Of a DNA stretch of 64,000 bases, positions 54,200 to 62,488 are shown piece after piece; within the stretch, counting starts at the first letter, position 1; every line of letters starts with the position of its first letter. The stretch covers positions 186,001-250,000 of the forward strand of contig NZ_ALJF01000008.1 of NCBI RefSeq assembly GCF_000300855.1, read 5' to 3'. Origin of the DNA: Agrobacterium albertimagni AOL15 (GTDB lineage Bacteria > Pseudomonadota > Alphaproteobacteria > Rhizobiales > Rhizobiaceae). The translations under genes and the position numbers were made by a program. The notes beneath the pieces are model-generated. The model was not told the DNA's origin and searched no databases. It saw only the letters and a program-made list of their open reading frames with translations.

Positions 54200-54253
54200 T
54201 CGTGCGTAACTTGCGCACGACATGACAAATGTTAGCTGATACACTAATTAGCT
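54200..54253. promoter_or_regulatory. operator-like palindrome and TTAGCT direct repeat
   Basis: TCGTGCG-N7-CGCACGA (54200-54206 and 54214-54220), a perfect 7-base inverted repeat. Just downstream TTAGCT occurs at 54232-54237 and 54248-54253. Both lie in the 241-base gap before the DUF2189 gene. They may be regulator sites; no regulator gene is adjacent. Confidence 0.35.
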
Positions 54254-54390
54254 CAGGACAAAGCGTGTCGCATGTTCCTTAGGCATGCGGCGGCCCTGTT
54301 GACGGCGCGTTGTTGCGACCGATCCGGCCCGACGCCGCCCGCATTTCACTTTGCAGCTTACAGACCCTGTTGCTCGAGGAGGAAGTGAGA

Positions 54391-55182
54391 ATGTCGACAT
54401 TTCATGTGATGACCGGTGCCACCGGCACGATTGTCAGGCCTGCGGTACGGCAGATCGCCGTGTCCGACGTCTTCGCAGCCTTGCGCGAAGGTTATGAGGA
54501 TTTTCGCGAAAAGCCTTCCCACTATGCCTTCGTCGCGCTGATTTATCCGATTGCCGGCGCAATCATGACCGGCTGGAGCGCCGGCGTCGAACTGCTGCCG
54601 ATGATCTATCCGCTCCTGGCCGGCTTTGCGCTTGTCGGCCCGCTTCTGGCGCTTGGGCTCATGGAAATCAGCCGTCGCCGCGAACTCGGCCAGCCTGCCG
54701 ACTGGTCCGACGTGCTCAACCTCTTCAAGTCGCCATCCTTGCCCGCTCTCTTGATGATGAGCCTCTACCTGTTGACGCTCTTCATGGTCTGGTTGGTCGT
54801 GTCGCGCGGGCTGTATCTCTCGCTGATCGGTGACTATCCGTCGCCGGGCCTCTTTGCCTTTGCGAGCGGAATTCTCGACCATCCCAATGCCCTGGCCTTC
54901 CTGTTCTGGAGCAACGCCTTCGGCTTCGTTCTTGCGCTGGTCGCGCTCGTCATCAGCATTGTCGCCTTTCCGATGCTGCTCGACCGCGACTGCGGGGCAG
55001 CCTCCGCGGTTTCGACCTCGGTCCGGGCAAGCCTTGCCAATCCGGTGCCGGTCGCCGTCTGGGGGCTGACGGTGGCCGCGCTGCTGGCGATCGGGATGGC
55101 GACGCTGATGGTCGGGCTGGTGGTGATCGTGCCGGTGCTCGGCCATGCGACCTGGCACTTCTATCGCCGGCTGGTGGTCTAG
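54391..55182 (+). CDS. DUF2189 membrane protein
   Basis: 263 residues with six hydrophobic segments. The N-terminal 'RPAVRQIAVSDVFAALREGYEDFREKPSHYAFVALIYPIAG' and 'LMEISRRRELGQPADW' are typical of DUF2189, a family of unknown function often annotated as a cytochrome c oxidase-related membrane protein without proof. The ATG at 54391 follows GAGGAGGAAG. It is followed by a convergent small membrane protein gene. Confidence 0.84.
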   Translation: MSTFHVMTGATGTIVRPAVRQIAVSDVFAALREGYEDFREKPSHYAFVALIYPIAGAIMTGWSAGVELLPMIYPLLAGFALVGPLLALGLMEISRRRELGQPADWSDVLNLFKSPSLPALLMMSLYLLTLFMVWLVVSRGLYLSLIGDYPSPGLFAFASGILDHPNALAFLFWSNAFGFVLALVALVISIVAFPMLLDRDCGAASAVSTSVRASLANPVPVAVWGLTVAALLAIGMATLMVGLVVIVPVLGHATWHFYRRLVV

Positions 55183-55194
55183 TTCTGGTGGCCG

Positions 55195-55485
55195 TCAGGC
55201 GGCGCTGAAGACATAGGCGGCCAATGCCAGCACAGACAAGACGAGGGGCAGCATTCGTGCGCCTCTCGTCTTCGCGCCGATCGCCATCAGTGCCGAGGCC
55301 CCGAGCACTGCGGTAAGCAGAAGATTGCGGACGAGTGCGCGGCTGCCATCCGTCTCGATCATTGAGGGATCGATGCCCGGGTCGAGTTCGGCCATCCAGT
55401 CGTAACCGCTTCCATCGAGGAGCAAGAGGCCGAAGATGGCCAGAGCAGCGATCGCCAACAGCAGAAGGCTTGATAGGCTCGGCAT
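55195..55485 (-). CDS. small membrane protein of unknown function
   Basis: 96 residues with three hydrophobic segments: 'LLLLAIAALAIFGLLLL', 'NLLLTAVLGASALMAIGA' and 'LPLVLSVLALAAYVFSAA'. The loop after the first contains 'GYDWMAELDPGIDPSM'. No family recognised. The ATG at 55485 is close to the 3' end of purB, whose terminator lies just upstream (55508-55533). Confidence 0.65.
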   Translation of the reverse strand: MPSLSSLLLLAIAALAIFGLLLLDGSGYDWMAELDPGIDPSMIETDGSRALVRNLLLTAVLGASALMAIGAKTRGARMLPLVLSVLALAAYVFSAA

Positions 55486-55504
55486 GCTTCACTTCCCTCG
55501 AATC

Positions 55505-55533
55505 AAAACGGGCGCGAATGTCTCCGCGCCCGT
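55505..55533 (-). terminator. rho-independent terminator of purB
   Basis: ACGGGCGCG / CGCGCCCGT (55508-55516 and 55525-55533), followed on the minus strand by TTTT. About 30 bases after the purB stop. Confidence 0.88.
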
Positions 55534-55564
55534 CTCGTTATGTCCCATGTCCGTTCGCCGGGTA

Positions 55565-56866
55565 TCAGCCGAAGACGCGGGCAAAGATCGTGTCGACATG
55601 CTTGGTATGGTAACCGAGGTCGAACTTTTCGCGGATGTCTTCTTCCGAAAGGGCGGCGCGAACCTCTTCGTCGCCGAGTAGCTCTTCCAGGAAGTCGGCA
55701 CCCTTTTCCCACACCTTCATCGCGTTGCGCTGGACGAGGCGATAGCTGTCCTCGCGCGAGACGCCGGCCTGCGTGAGCGCCAGAAGCACGCGCTGGCTCA
55801 TGACCAGGCCCTTAAACTTGTTCATGTTCTTCAACATGTTCTCGGGGTAGATCACGAGCTTCTCGATGACGCCGGCCAGACGATTGAGGGCAAAGTCGAG
55901 AGTGATCGTGGTGTCGGGGCCGATCGCGCGTTCGACGCTCGAATGGCTGATGTCGCGCTCGTGCCAGAGGGCGACGTTTTCCATGGCCGGGACCACCGAC
56001 ATGCGCACGAGGCGGGCAAGGCCGGTAAGGTTTTCGGTCAGAACCGGGTTGCGCTTGTGCGGCATGGCCGACGAGCCTTTCTGGCCCGGCGAGAAGAATT
56101 CCTCCGCTTCCAGCACTTCGGTGCGCTGCATGTGGCGGATTTCGATCGCGACGTTTTCGATCGAGGACGCGATGACGCCGAGGGTGGCAAAGAACATCGC
56201 GTGACGGTCGCGCGGGATGACCTGGGTCGAGATCGGCTCCGGTGCGAGACCGAGCTTTGCGCAGACGTGCTCTTCGACGCGCGGGTCGATATTGGCAAAC
56301 GTGCCGACGGCGCCGGAGATCGCGCCGGTTGCCACTTCCGCACGGGCATTGACCAGACGGTCACGGTTGCGGGCCATTTCGGCATAAAAGCGGGCAAAGG
56401 TCAGACCCATGGTCGTCGGCTCGGCATGGATCCCGTGGCTGCGACCGATGCGGACCGTGTCCTTGTGTTCGAAGGCGCGGGCCTTCAGTGCTGCCAGAAC
56501 GCGGTCCATGTCGGCGATCAGAATGTCGGCAGCGCGAACCAGCTGGATGTTGAGCGTCGTGTCGAGAACGTCGGACGAGGTCATGCCCTGATGGACGAAG
56601 CGCGAGTCAGGGCCGATGAACTCGGCGAGATGCGTCAGGAAGGCGATGACGTCATGCTTGGTGACGGCCTCGATCTCGTCGATGCGGGCGACGTCAAATT
56701 GGGCAGGACCACCCTTTTCCCAGATGGTGCGGGCGGATTCCTGCGGGATCACGCCGAGATCGGCGAGCGCGTCGCAGGCATGGGCCTCGATCTCGAACCA
56801 GATGCGGAACTTGGTTTCGGGGGACCAGATGGCGACCATTTCCGGCCGGGAGTAACGCGGGATCAT
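55565..56866 (-). CDS. purB: adenylosuccinate lyase
   Basis: 433 residues. It cleaves SAICAR and adenylosuccinate to release fumarate, acting twice in purine synthesis. 'MIPRYSRPEMVAIWSPETKFRIWFEIE' is the standard N-terminus, 'FVHQGMTSSDVLDTTLNIQL' carries one signature region, 'IGRSHGIHAEPTTMG' another with the catalytic His, and 'SSAMPHKRNPVLTENLTGLAR' is the fumarase/lyase signature with catalytic Ser. Single gene with its own terminator. The other purine genes in this window are at 41.9-48.5 kb. Confidence 0.97.
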   Translation of the reverse strand: MIPRYSRPEMVAIWSPETKFRIWFEIEAHACDALADLGVIPQESARTIWEKGGPAQFDVARIDEIEAVTKHDVIAFLTHLAEFIGPDSRFVHQGMTSSDVLDTTLNIQLVRAADILIADMDRVLAALKARAFEHKDTVRIGRSHGIHAEPTTMGLTFARFYAEMARNRDRLVNARAEVATGAISGAVGTFANIDPRVEEHVCAKLGLAPEPISTQVIPRDRHAMFFATLGVIASSIENVAIEIRHMQRTEVLEAEEFFSPGQKGSSAMPHKRNPVLTENLTGLARLVRMSVVPAMENVALWHERDISHSSVERAIGPDTTITLDFALNRLAGVIEKLVIYPENMLKNMNKFKGLVMSQRVLLALTQAGVSREDSYRLVQRNAMKVWEKGADFLEELLGDEEVRAALSEEDIREKFDLGYHTKHVDTIFARVFG

Positions 56867-56930
56867 CGGGCTCGTCTTTCGTTGGACATGGGAAAATGCT
56901 GGCCCCCCTTAGCAAAGTGGGGCGGCAAGC

Positions 56931-57410
56931 TCAACGGCTGCGGCGGGCCATCACCATGCTGAGCACCAGAAGCATGGCCAATCCGGCCGGCATAAGGTGA
57001 CGCATCCCGAGCACGGCAAACTGGTAGAGGGCAGATGCGGTGGTGAAAATCTGCTGATAGACCCAGATGCGCGAGAGGAATGGTGCGTGCCAATGGGCAT
57101 AGAAGGTTCGATATTGCAGGGCGTAGATCCCGGCGATTGCCCCAACGGTGACGATGCCGAGCAGCAAGAGCCATGCTGCAAGAGCGGTCTCAGGCCCTCC
57201 GCGTTTCCTGATCCTGTGGATCAGGGGCAGGGCGGCGAGCCAGCCGATAATGCCGCCAGCCGCGTAGATTGCGGTCAAAGCCAGGTCATGGCTGCTCGTG
57301 GCGCGTCCGAAGAGATGAACGGATAGCTGAAAGCTTGTCGCCATCGCCAGCCCCCAGGCAAGCGAACCGCCCATCCACAACAGGACCGACGGCAGGGGGC
57401 TGCGCGGCAT
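56931..57410 (-). CDS. four-helix membrane protein of unknown function
   Basis: 159 residues with four hydrophobic segments, the first near 'SVLLWMGGSLAWGLAMATSFQL'. The ATG at 57410 overlaps the stop of the DUF2259 gene by one base (TGATG). It ends 'GLAMLLVLSMVMARRSR'. It is read from the same transcript as rpe and DUF2259. No family recognised; it may be a multiple-pass protein specific to the group. Confidence 0.68.
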   Translation of the reverse strand: MPRSPLPSVLLWMGGSLAWGLAMATSFQLSVHLFGRATSSHDLALTAIYAAGGIIGWLAALPLIHRIRKRGGPETALAAWLLLLGIVTVGAIAGIYALQYRTFYAHWHAPFLSRIWVYQQIFTTASALYQFAVLGMRHLMPAGLAMLLVLSMVMARRSR

Positions 57411-58129
57411 CAGGGCTTCACCGGAACGGCGAGCCAACGCAAATTGTTGCCCTCGAAGCCGAGGGTGGCCATCTGAACCATGATCATGTGCGGCCCGTTT
57501 GAGCGATAGCCGGGTGTGACAACACCGCCGATGGCGTAGGCGCTCGGGCAATTGCGGCTCTTCGGAATGGACTTGTCGCGGTAGACCTCGCGCCGGGCTT
57601 CGGGTTTCGCATCATCGGCGATCGAGAGCGCGAAGCCACGCACATTGACGTTCAGGTTGACACAGAGGTCCTCACCCTTGGCCTCGAAATCTTCGATGCT
57701 GACGCGGTACACCCCTTCCGACACGTAGAAGCTCGGAACAGCCTGATAGCGTAGTTCATCGACTTTGCCCGCGAGCTCGCCGATCGGTGTCATGGCCACC
57801 AGATATCCGGGATCGTCGCCGATCTTCCGTTCATCGAGGATGGCTTTTGCCTGCTTCAGGCTTTCACGCCGCGCTTCGCCGATGGAAGCTTCTTCCCGCC
57901 TGATCAGAACGCTCACGGGCGTGCCCGGAACATACTGGTCCGTTTCGGTGTCGATCACCTGGATTTCGGCATAGGCGAAGCCGGAGCCATCCTGCTCGCC
58001 GAACTGCTCGAAGGCGAAGAACTTGCCATCAGGCGAAAAACCCAGGGGCCGCATCTCCGCCACGTCTCCTGCGTAGGCCGCGGAGGCCGTCAGAAGCGCA
58101 AGCGCGATGGCGGATAGCTGCAGTTTCAA
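57410..58129 (-). CDS. DUF2259 secreted protein
   Basis: 239 residues. The signal peptide is 'MKLQLSAIALALLTASAAYAGD' with cleavage after AYA. 'RPLGFSPDGKFFAFEQFGEQDGSGFAYAEIQVIDTE' matches the DUF2259 N-terminus, where a WD/PD40-like strand pattern is seen; two Cys ('GEDLCVNLNV' and 'SRNCPSAYA') may form a disulfide. The periplasmic function is unknown. The ATG at 58129 overlaps the rpe stop (ATGA), so it is co-translated with rpe. Confidence 0.85.
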   Translation of the reverse strand: MKLQLSAIALALLTASAAYAGDVAEMRPLGFSPDGKFFAFEQFGEQDGSGFAYAEIQVIDTETDQYVPGTPVSVLIRREEASIGEARRESLKQAKAILDERKIGDDPGYLVAMTPIGELAGKVDELRYQAVPSFYVSEGVYRVSIEDFEAKGEDLCVNLNVNVRGFALSIADDAKPEARREVYRDKSIPKSRNCPSAYAIGGVVTPGYRSNGPHMIMVQMATLGFEGNNLRWLAVPVKP

Positions 58130-58803
58130 GCCCGACCTCCCTCGGCTGCCTTGCGCAGAGTGTCGACCGTCTTGCGGTAGTCGTCAACGCCCTTGCCCTT
58201 GAAGATCGCGGAGCCCGCGACCAGCGCATTGGCACCGGCCTTGGCGATTTCGGCGGCATTGTCGGCGGTGACGCCGCCATCGACTTCGAGGTCGATCGGG
58301 CGGTTGCCGATCAGGGCCTTGGCCTTGGCGATCTTGTCGGTCATCGCCGGAATATACTTCTGGCCGCCGAAGCCCGGATTGACGCTCATGATCAGGATCA
58401 GGTCGAGATCATCCATCACATGCTCGAGCACCGAAAGCGGCGTTGCCGGATTGAGGGACACGCCGGCCTTTTTGCCGAGCGCCCGGATGGTCTGCAGCGA
58501 GCGGTGCAAATGCGGACCAGCTTCCGCGTGCACGGTGATGATGTCGCAGCCGGCATCGGCGAAGGCGCCGAGATAGGGATCGGCTGGCGCGATCATCAGA
58601 TGGCAGTCGAAGACCGCCTTGGTCCAGGGGCGCAGCGCCTTGATGATCGCGGGGCCGAAGGAGATGTTCGGGACGAAATGGCCGTCCATCACGTCGAGAT
58701 GCACCCATTCGGCGCCAGCGTCGACGACGTCGCGGACTTCCTCGCCGAGGCGGGAGAAGTCGGCAGCCAGAATGGAAGGCGAGATCAGGAGAGGGCGGGT
58801 CAT
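58126..58803 (-). CDS. rpe: ribulose-phosphate 3-epimerase
   Basis: 225 residues, a TIM barrel that interconverts ribulose 5-phosphate and xylulose 5-phosphate in the pentose phosphate pathway. 'LISPSILAADFSRLGEEV' is the N-terminal signature, 'HLDVMDGHFVPNISFGP' has metal-binding His and Asp, 'FDCHLMI' the second His, and 'MSVNPGFGGQKYIP' and 'EVDGGVTADNAAEIAKAGAN' complete the site. GAGGAG precedes the ATG at 58803. A longer in-frame stretch to 59502 runs antisense through the SDR gene and is ignored. Confidence 0.96.
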   Translation of the reverse strand: MTRPLLISPSILAADFSRLGEEVRDVVDAGAEWVHLDVMDGHFVPNISFGPAIIKALRPWTKAVFDCHLMIAPADPYLGAFADAGCDIITVHAEAGPHLHRSLQTIRALGKKAGVSLNPATPLSVLEHVMDDLDLILIMSVNPGFGGQKYIPAMTDKIAKAKALIGNRPIDLEVDGGVTADNAAEIAKAGANALVAGSAIFKGKGVDDYRKTVDTLRKAAEGGRA

Positions 58804-59013
58804 CGGGAGCTCCTCGCGGGCCAGGGATCGATCGATGCCGTCGCGAACGAGAGGCGCGGGCATCAGCTGTTGATGGCGGTCCGCATAGCATCGGTGCCCT
58901 TGAGCGGCAACCATGCCTTCGGATGAGACGCGTATCATCGCCAGGGCTGGCCTTGACGATTGCCGCCCGGCGCTGCATCCCTCGGCAAAAGCATAGTCAT
59001 CCGGGAGGACAAC

Positions 59014-59778
59014 ATGGCCAAGTTCGCAATCATCACCGGCGGAAGCTCCGGCATCGGCCGCCATCTGGTCTCGTCCTTCGTGCGCGAAGGGTATGACGTC
59101 GCCTTCACCCATCTCGGTCAGCCGGATGCGGCAGCCGACGTCGAGAAGGAAGTGGCGGCCCTTGGGGGACGCGCGATCGGGCGGGAATGCGAGGTGGCCA
59201 ACAGCACTGCCATCGAGGCGTTTCTGGACGACGTCATCGCCTGGGCGGGACAGGTGCCTGGTGTGCTCGTCAACAATGCCGGCATCCAGACCTGGGCTTC
59301 CATGCTCGAACTTTCCGAAGAGCGTTGGGACGCCGTCATCAGCACCAATCTCAAGGGCACTTTTCTCAATACCCAGCGCGTGGCGCGCCGGATGGTCGAG
59401 GCGGGCAAGGGCGGCTCGATCATCAATCTCGGCTCCGGCTGCAACAAGCACGCCTTCCCGAAACTGGTCGACTACACCGCGTCGAAGGGTGGCATCGAAC
59501 AACTAACCAAGGTTTCGGCCGTCGAGCTCGGGCCACATCAGATCCGCGTCAATTGTGTGGCACCCGGTGCGATCGAGACGGCACGCACCCAGGCCGAGGC
59601 ACCCGATTATGCCAAGACCTGGGGCGATGTGACGCCTCTGCGTCGTGTCGGCACGCCGGAGGATATCGCAGGGCCGATCCTCTTCCTTGCCGGTCCGCAA
59701 TCGGCGTTTGTCACCGGCCAGACGATCTGGGTGGATGGCGGCGTGTTCAGCCAGGCCTTCTGGCCCTACCGCGACTGA
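59014..59778 (+). CDS. short-chain dehydrogenase/reductase (SDR)
   Basis: 254 residues of the classical SDR type. Cofactor motif 'TGGSSGIG' at residues 9-16, 'NNAG' in 'LVNNAGIQTWASM', the catalytic Ser in 'NLGSGCNKHAF' and 'YTASK' with the catalytic Tyr and Lys ('DYTASKGGIEQL'). 'RVNCVAPGAIETARTQ' follows as usual. The likely reaction is NAD(P)-dependent reduction of a sugar or 3-oxoacyl group; the substrate is unknown. GGGAGGAC precedes the ATG at 59014. Divergent from rpe. Confidence 0.9.
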   Translation: MAKFAIITGGSSGIGRHLVSSFVREGYDVAFTHLGQPDAAADVEKEVAALGGRAIGRECEVANSTAIEAFLDDVIAWAGQVPGVLVNNAGIQTWASMLELSEERWDAVISTNLKGTFLNTQRVARRMVEAGKGGSIINLGSGCNKHAFPKLVDYTASKGGIEQLTKVSAVELGPHQIRVNCVAPGAIETARTQAEAPDYAKTWGDVTPLRRVGTPEDIAGPILFLAGPQSAFVTGQTIWVDGGVFSQAFWPYRD

Positions 59779-59784
59779 CCGCGG

Positions 59785-60879
59785 TTACTGCGATGGTTCG
59801 GGCACGGGCACGAAGGCGTTGTCCTGCCATTGCAGCAAGCGATAGGGGTTTTCGGTCAGCTCGTGATCCTCACCGAAGGTGATCGGACCGATCGCCGTCT
59901 CGAAGGTCGTGCCGATCAGGGCATCCGTGACGGGGGTGCCCATGGCAGACGAGATGCCCCAGGAATCCGCAAGCATGGTGACCGCCGCATGGGCCGGCAG
60001 AACATAGGCTTCTGGAAAGACGCCTGCGGCTTCGAACTCGCCCATCAGCGCCGGTGCCGATGGACCTTGCGGTGACTCCACGAGACCGACCGCAAGCACG
60101 CCATCTTCCAGAGGGACCGGTTCGTCTGCCGCCCGCAGGGCTTCACCGCCGAGCAGCGTCAGCGACAAGCCCTCCGCTTTGGCATCCCGGGCGATGATCG
60201 AGACATCGTTGCGATCGCCACCGACGAAGGCGTGGGTGATGCCGGCCGTCTTCAGCCGTCGGATCAGCGTCAGTTGCTGTTCCTGTCCCGGCCGGAAGGT
60301 GTCGACGAAGGCGGGCTTGAGGCCGCGCTCCTCGAGCGTGATCCGGATGGCCTCTGTCAGTTCACGGCCGCGGATCGTGCCGTCTTCCAGCAGAGCGACC
60401 GGTTCGCCTGGCCAATCGCGCAGGATGACTTCGGAGAGCTTGGCGGATTCCTGATCGCCATTCGGTGCGAGACGGAAAAGCGGCCAGCCAGCCTTTAACG
60501 CATCCTCCATCAATCCCGTCCAGCGAACCGACAGCGTCACTGCAGGCAGATCAGCGTCTGCCAGTACGGGCAGTCCTTCCTTCAGGGTTTCGCTGCAGAG
60601 AAAGCCGACCGCTGCCGTCGCCCCGGCCGACGTGATCGCTTCCGCGACCGCCTGGCCGCTGCCTTCCGTGCAGGGTTCATCGATCTCGACGAGGCTGATC
60701 GACAGGCCCTCGGCGGCGAGCGTCGCGCCCTTTCGCACCTGATCGCCGAGCACGGCGAAGCTACCGGTCGTGGGGGCGACCACGGCAAGTTTCAGCTCCG
60801 CTGCCGATGCTCCGGGCATGCCGGAAATCAGGAGCAGTGGAAGCGAGAGCCAGGTTGGGAGCAAGCGCGATTGGGTCAT
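59785..60879 (-). CDS. periplasmic substrate-binding protein, branched-chain amino acid type, orphan
   Basis: 364 residues. The signal peptide ends at 'GASAAE'. 'LKLAVVAPTTGSFAVLGDQVRKGATLAAE' is the start of the Leu/Ile/Val-binding family (type I periplasmic binding fold). 'AVGFLCSETLKEGLPVLADADLPAV' and 'RRLKTAGITHAFVGGDRNDV' follow the two-domain pattern. No permease or ATPase genes are adjacent, so it is an orphan binding protein or serves a transporter elsewhere. It may also act as a sensor. It lies divergent from the flavin reductase gene. Confidence 0.85.
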   Translation of the reverse strand: MTQSRLLPTWLSLPLLLISGMPGASAAELKLAVVAPTTGSFAVLGDQVRKGATLAAEGLSISLVEIDEPCTEGSGQAVAEAITSAGATAAVGFLCSETLKEGLPVLADADLPAVTLSVRWTGLMEDALKAGWPLFRLAPNGDQESAKLSEVILRDWPGEPVALLEDGTIRGRELTEAIRITLEERGLKPAFVDTFRPGQEQQLTLIRRLKTAGITHAFVGGDRNDVSIIARDAKAEGLSLTLLGGEALRAADEPVPLEDGVLAVGLVESPQGPSAPALMGEFEAAGVFPEAYVLPAHAAVTMLADSWGISSAMGTPVTDALIGTTFETAIGPITFGEDHELTENPYRLLQWQDNAFVPVPEPSQ

Positions 60880-61036
60880 GCCGCGATCCTAGCCGAAAGC
60901 GCAGGCAATTGGAAATGCTGGCTTTCCGCCCGCTAAATTGGCGCGTCATCGAAATCGTGATGCCATTGTGGAAAAGGTAAGGGCTGCGGCCCATATTCCG
61001 ATATCGACGGGGAGCATACCGAGGGGAGTTTCGAGT

Positions 61037-61528
61037 TTGAGCATGCAAGTTCTGGATCCGGTCGTCTATCGCGAGGCCATGAGCCGTTATGCGGGGCATG
61101 TGCAGATCGTTACGACGGAGCATCAAGGCATCCGGCGCGGGGTCACCATCACCGCCGCCTGCTCGGTGTCAGACAGCCCGCCCATGGTGCTTGCCTGCCT
61201 CAACAACAGCAATCCGAGCAATGCCGTGCTTTTCGAGAGTGGGCATTTCGCCTTGAATACGCTGGGCGCCCATCACCAGGATCTGGCGAATGCCTTTGCA
61301 GGTTTCGGCAAACTCTCGACCGAAGACCGTTTCGCCCAGGCCGAATGGCAGGTGATGGAGACCGGCTCGCCGGTGCTTGTCGAGGCGATCGTCGCCTTCG
61401 ACTGCGTCGTGACCGACCGCAAGGTAACGAATACCCATACGGTGCTCTTCGGCGAGGTGAAGGCGGTGCATTTCGGTGAGCGTGAGCCGTCTCTCATCTA
61501 TCTGGACCGGGGCTATCACACGCTATAG
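61037..61528 (+). CDS. flavin reductase-like (FMN-binding) protein
   Basis: 163 residues of the flavin reductase-like split-barrel family. 'AMSRYAGHVQIVTTEHQGIRRGVTITAACSVSDSPPMVLACLNNSN' is the N-terminal signature, including the conserved 'S(V)SxxPPxxL' loop that binds FMN. 'GHFALNTLGAHHQDLANAF' follows. It could supply reduced flavin to an oxygenase or be a redox component of the molybdo-enzyme maturation cluster downstream. The TTG at 61037 is preferred because GAGGGGAG is 8 bases before it; the ATG at 61043 would give only two residues less. It lies 26 bases before the MoxR gene. Confidence 0.85.
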   Translation: MSMQVLDPVVYREAMSRYAGHVQIVTTEHQGIRRGVTITAACSVSDSPPMVLACLNNSNPSNAVLFESGHFALNTLGAHHQDLANAFAGFGKLSTEDRFAQAEWQVMETGSPVLVEAIVAFDCVVTDRKVTNTHTVLFGEVKAVHFGEREPSLIYLDRGYHTL

Positions 61529-61554
61529 ACTTTCCCTCGAACATGGGAGGAGAC

Positions 61555-62487
61555 ATGGCAGAGACCTCGGGAAAGGCGCTGCCGGAGACGATCGATGGCA
61601 TCATCGATCTGCTTTCGGCTGAGGATTATCTGGCGGGCCGACCGCTCGCGACGGTGCTGTTTTTGGCTCTGAAGATGAAGCGGCCGCTTTTCCTTGAAGG
61701 GGAAGCCGGTGTCGGCAAAACCGAAGTCGCCAAGGTGCTGGCCAAGGCGCTCGACCGCCCGCTGATCCGCTTGCAGTGTTACGAAGGCCTTGACGTGGCC
61801 TCCGCCGTCTACGAGTGGAACTATCCGGCGCAGATGCTGGAAATCCGCATGGCCGAAGCGTCGGGTGTATCGGATCGAACCCGGCTCGAACACGATATCT
61901 TTTCCGAACGCTATCTGATCCGCCGGCCCGTTCTCCAGGTGTTGCAAGGCGAACCGGGACGCGCGCCGGTCTTCCTGATCGACGAACTCGACCGCACAGA
62001 CGAGGCCTTCGAGGCTTTCCTGCTGGAAGTCCTCTCGGATTTCCAGGTGACCATCCCCGAATTCGGCACGGTGAAGGCCGCCGAGCCGCCCATCGTCATC
62101 GTCACGTCGAATCGCACCCGCGAGGTGCATGATGCGCTAAAGCGCCGTTGCCTCTATCACTGGGTCGACTATCCGGCCGCTGCCGACGAACTGGCGATCA
62201 TCCGCCGCAAGGTGAAGGGCTGCAACGAGCAGCTCTCCCGGCAGATCGTCGCCTATGTCCAGAAGCTGAGGACCATCGACCTCTTCAAGAATCCCGGCAT
62301 TGCCGAGACCATCGACTGGGCGACGGCACTGACCGAGCTCGACCGCCTGGCGCTCGATCCCGAGACGATTGCCGACACGCTGGGCACGCTTCTGAAATAT
62401 CAGGAGGACATTGCCCGCATTCAGGGTGGCGAGGGCCAGAAGCTGCTCTCCGAGGTCAAGGCCGAGCTGCTGGCAAAGGCCGGCTGA
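61555..62487 (+). CDS. MoxR-family AAA+ ATPase (CoxD-like)
   Basis: 310 residues. Walker A 'GEAGVGKTEVAKVLAKAL', Walker B 'VFLIDELDRTDEAFEAFLLEVLSD', sensor 1 'IVIVTSNRTREVHDALKRRCLYHWVDYP' (arginine finger included) are complete. CoxD-type MoxR ATPases are required to assemble the molybdenum-copper CO dehydrogenase, but related ones mature other enzymes. The ATG at 61555 follows GGGAGGAG. Directly followed by the VWA partner gene, and preceded by the flavin reductase, it forms an operon. Confidence 0.93.
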   Translation: MAETSGKALPETIDGIIDLLSAEDYLAGRPLATVLFLALKMKRPLFLEGEAGVGKTEVAKVLAKALDRPLIRLQCYEGLDVASAVYEWNYPAQMLEIRMAEASGVSDRTRLEHDIFSERYLIRRPVLQVLQGEPGRAPVFLIDELDRTDEAFEAFLLEVLSDFQVTIPEFGTVKAAEPPIVIVTSNRTREVHDALKRRCLYHWVDYPAAADELAIIRRKVKGCNEQLSRQIVAYVQKLRTIDLFKNPGIAETIDWATALTELDRLALDPETIADTLGTLLKYQEDIARIQGGEGQKLLSEVKAELLAKAG

Positions 62488-62488
62488 T

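Noticed and set aside
58804..59502. 5' extension of the rpe frame by over 200 codons
   Set aside because: It runs antisense through the SDR gene and the true start at 58803 has GAGGAG at proper spacing.
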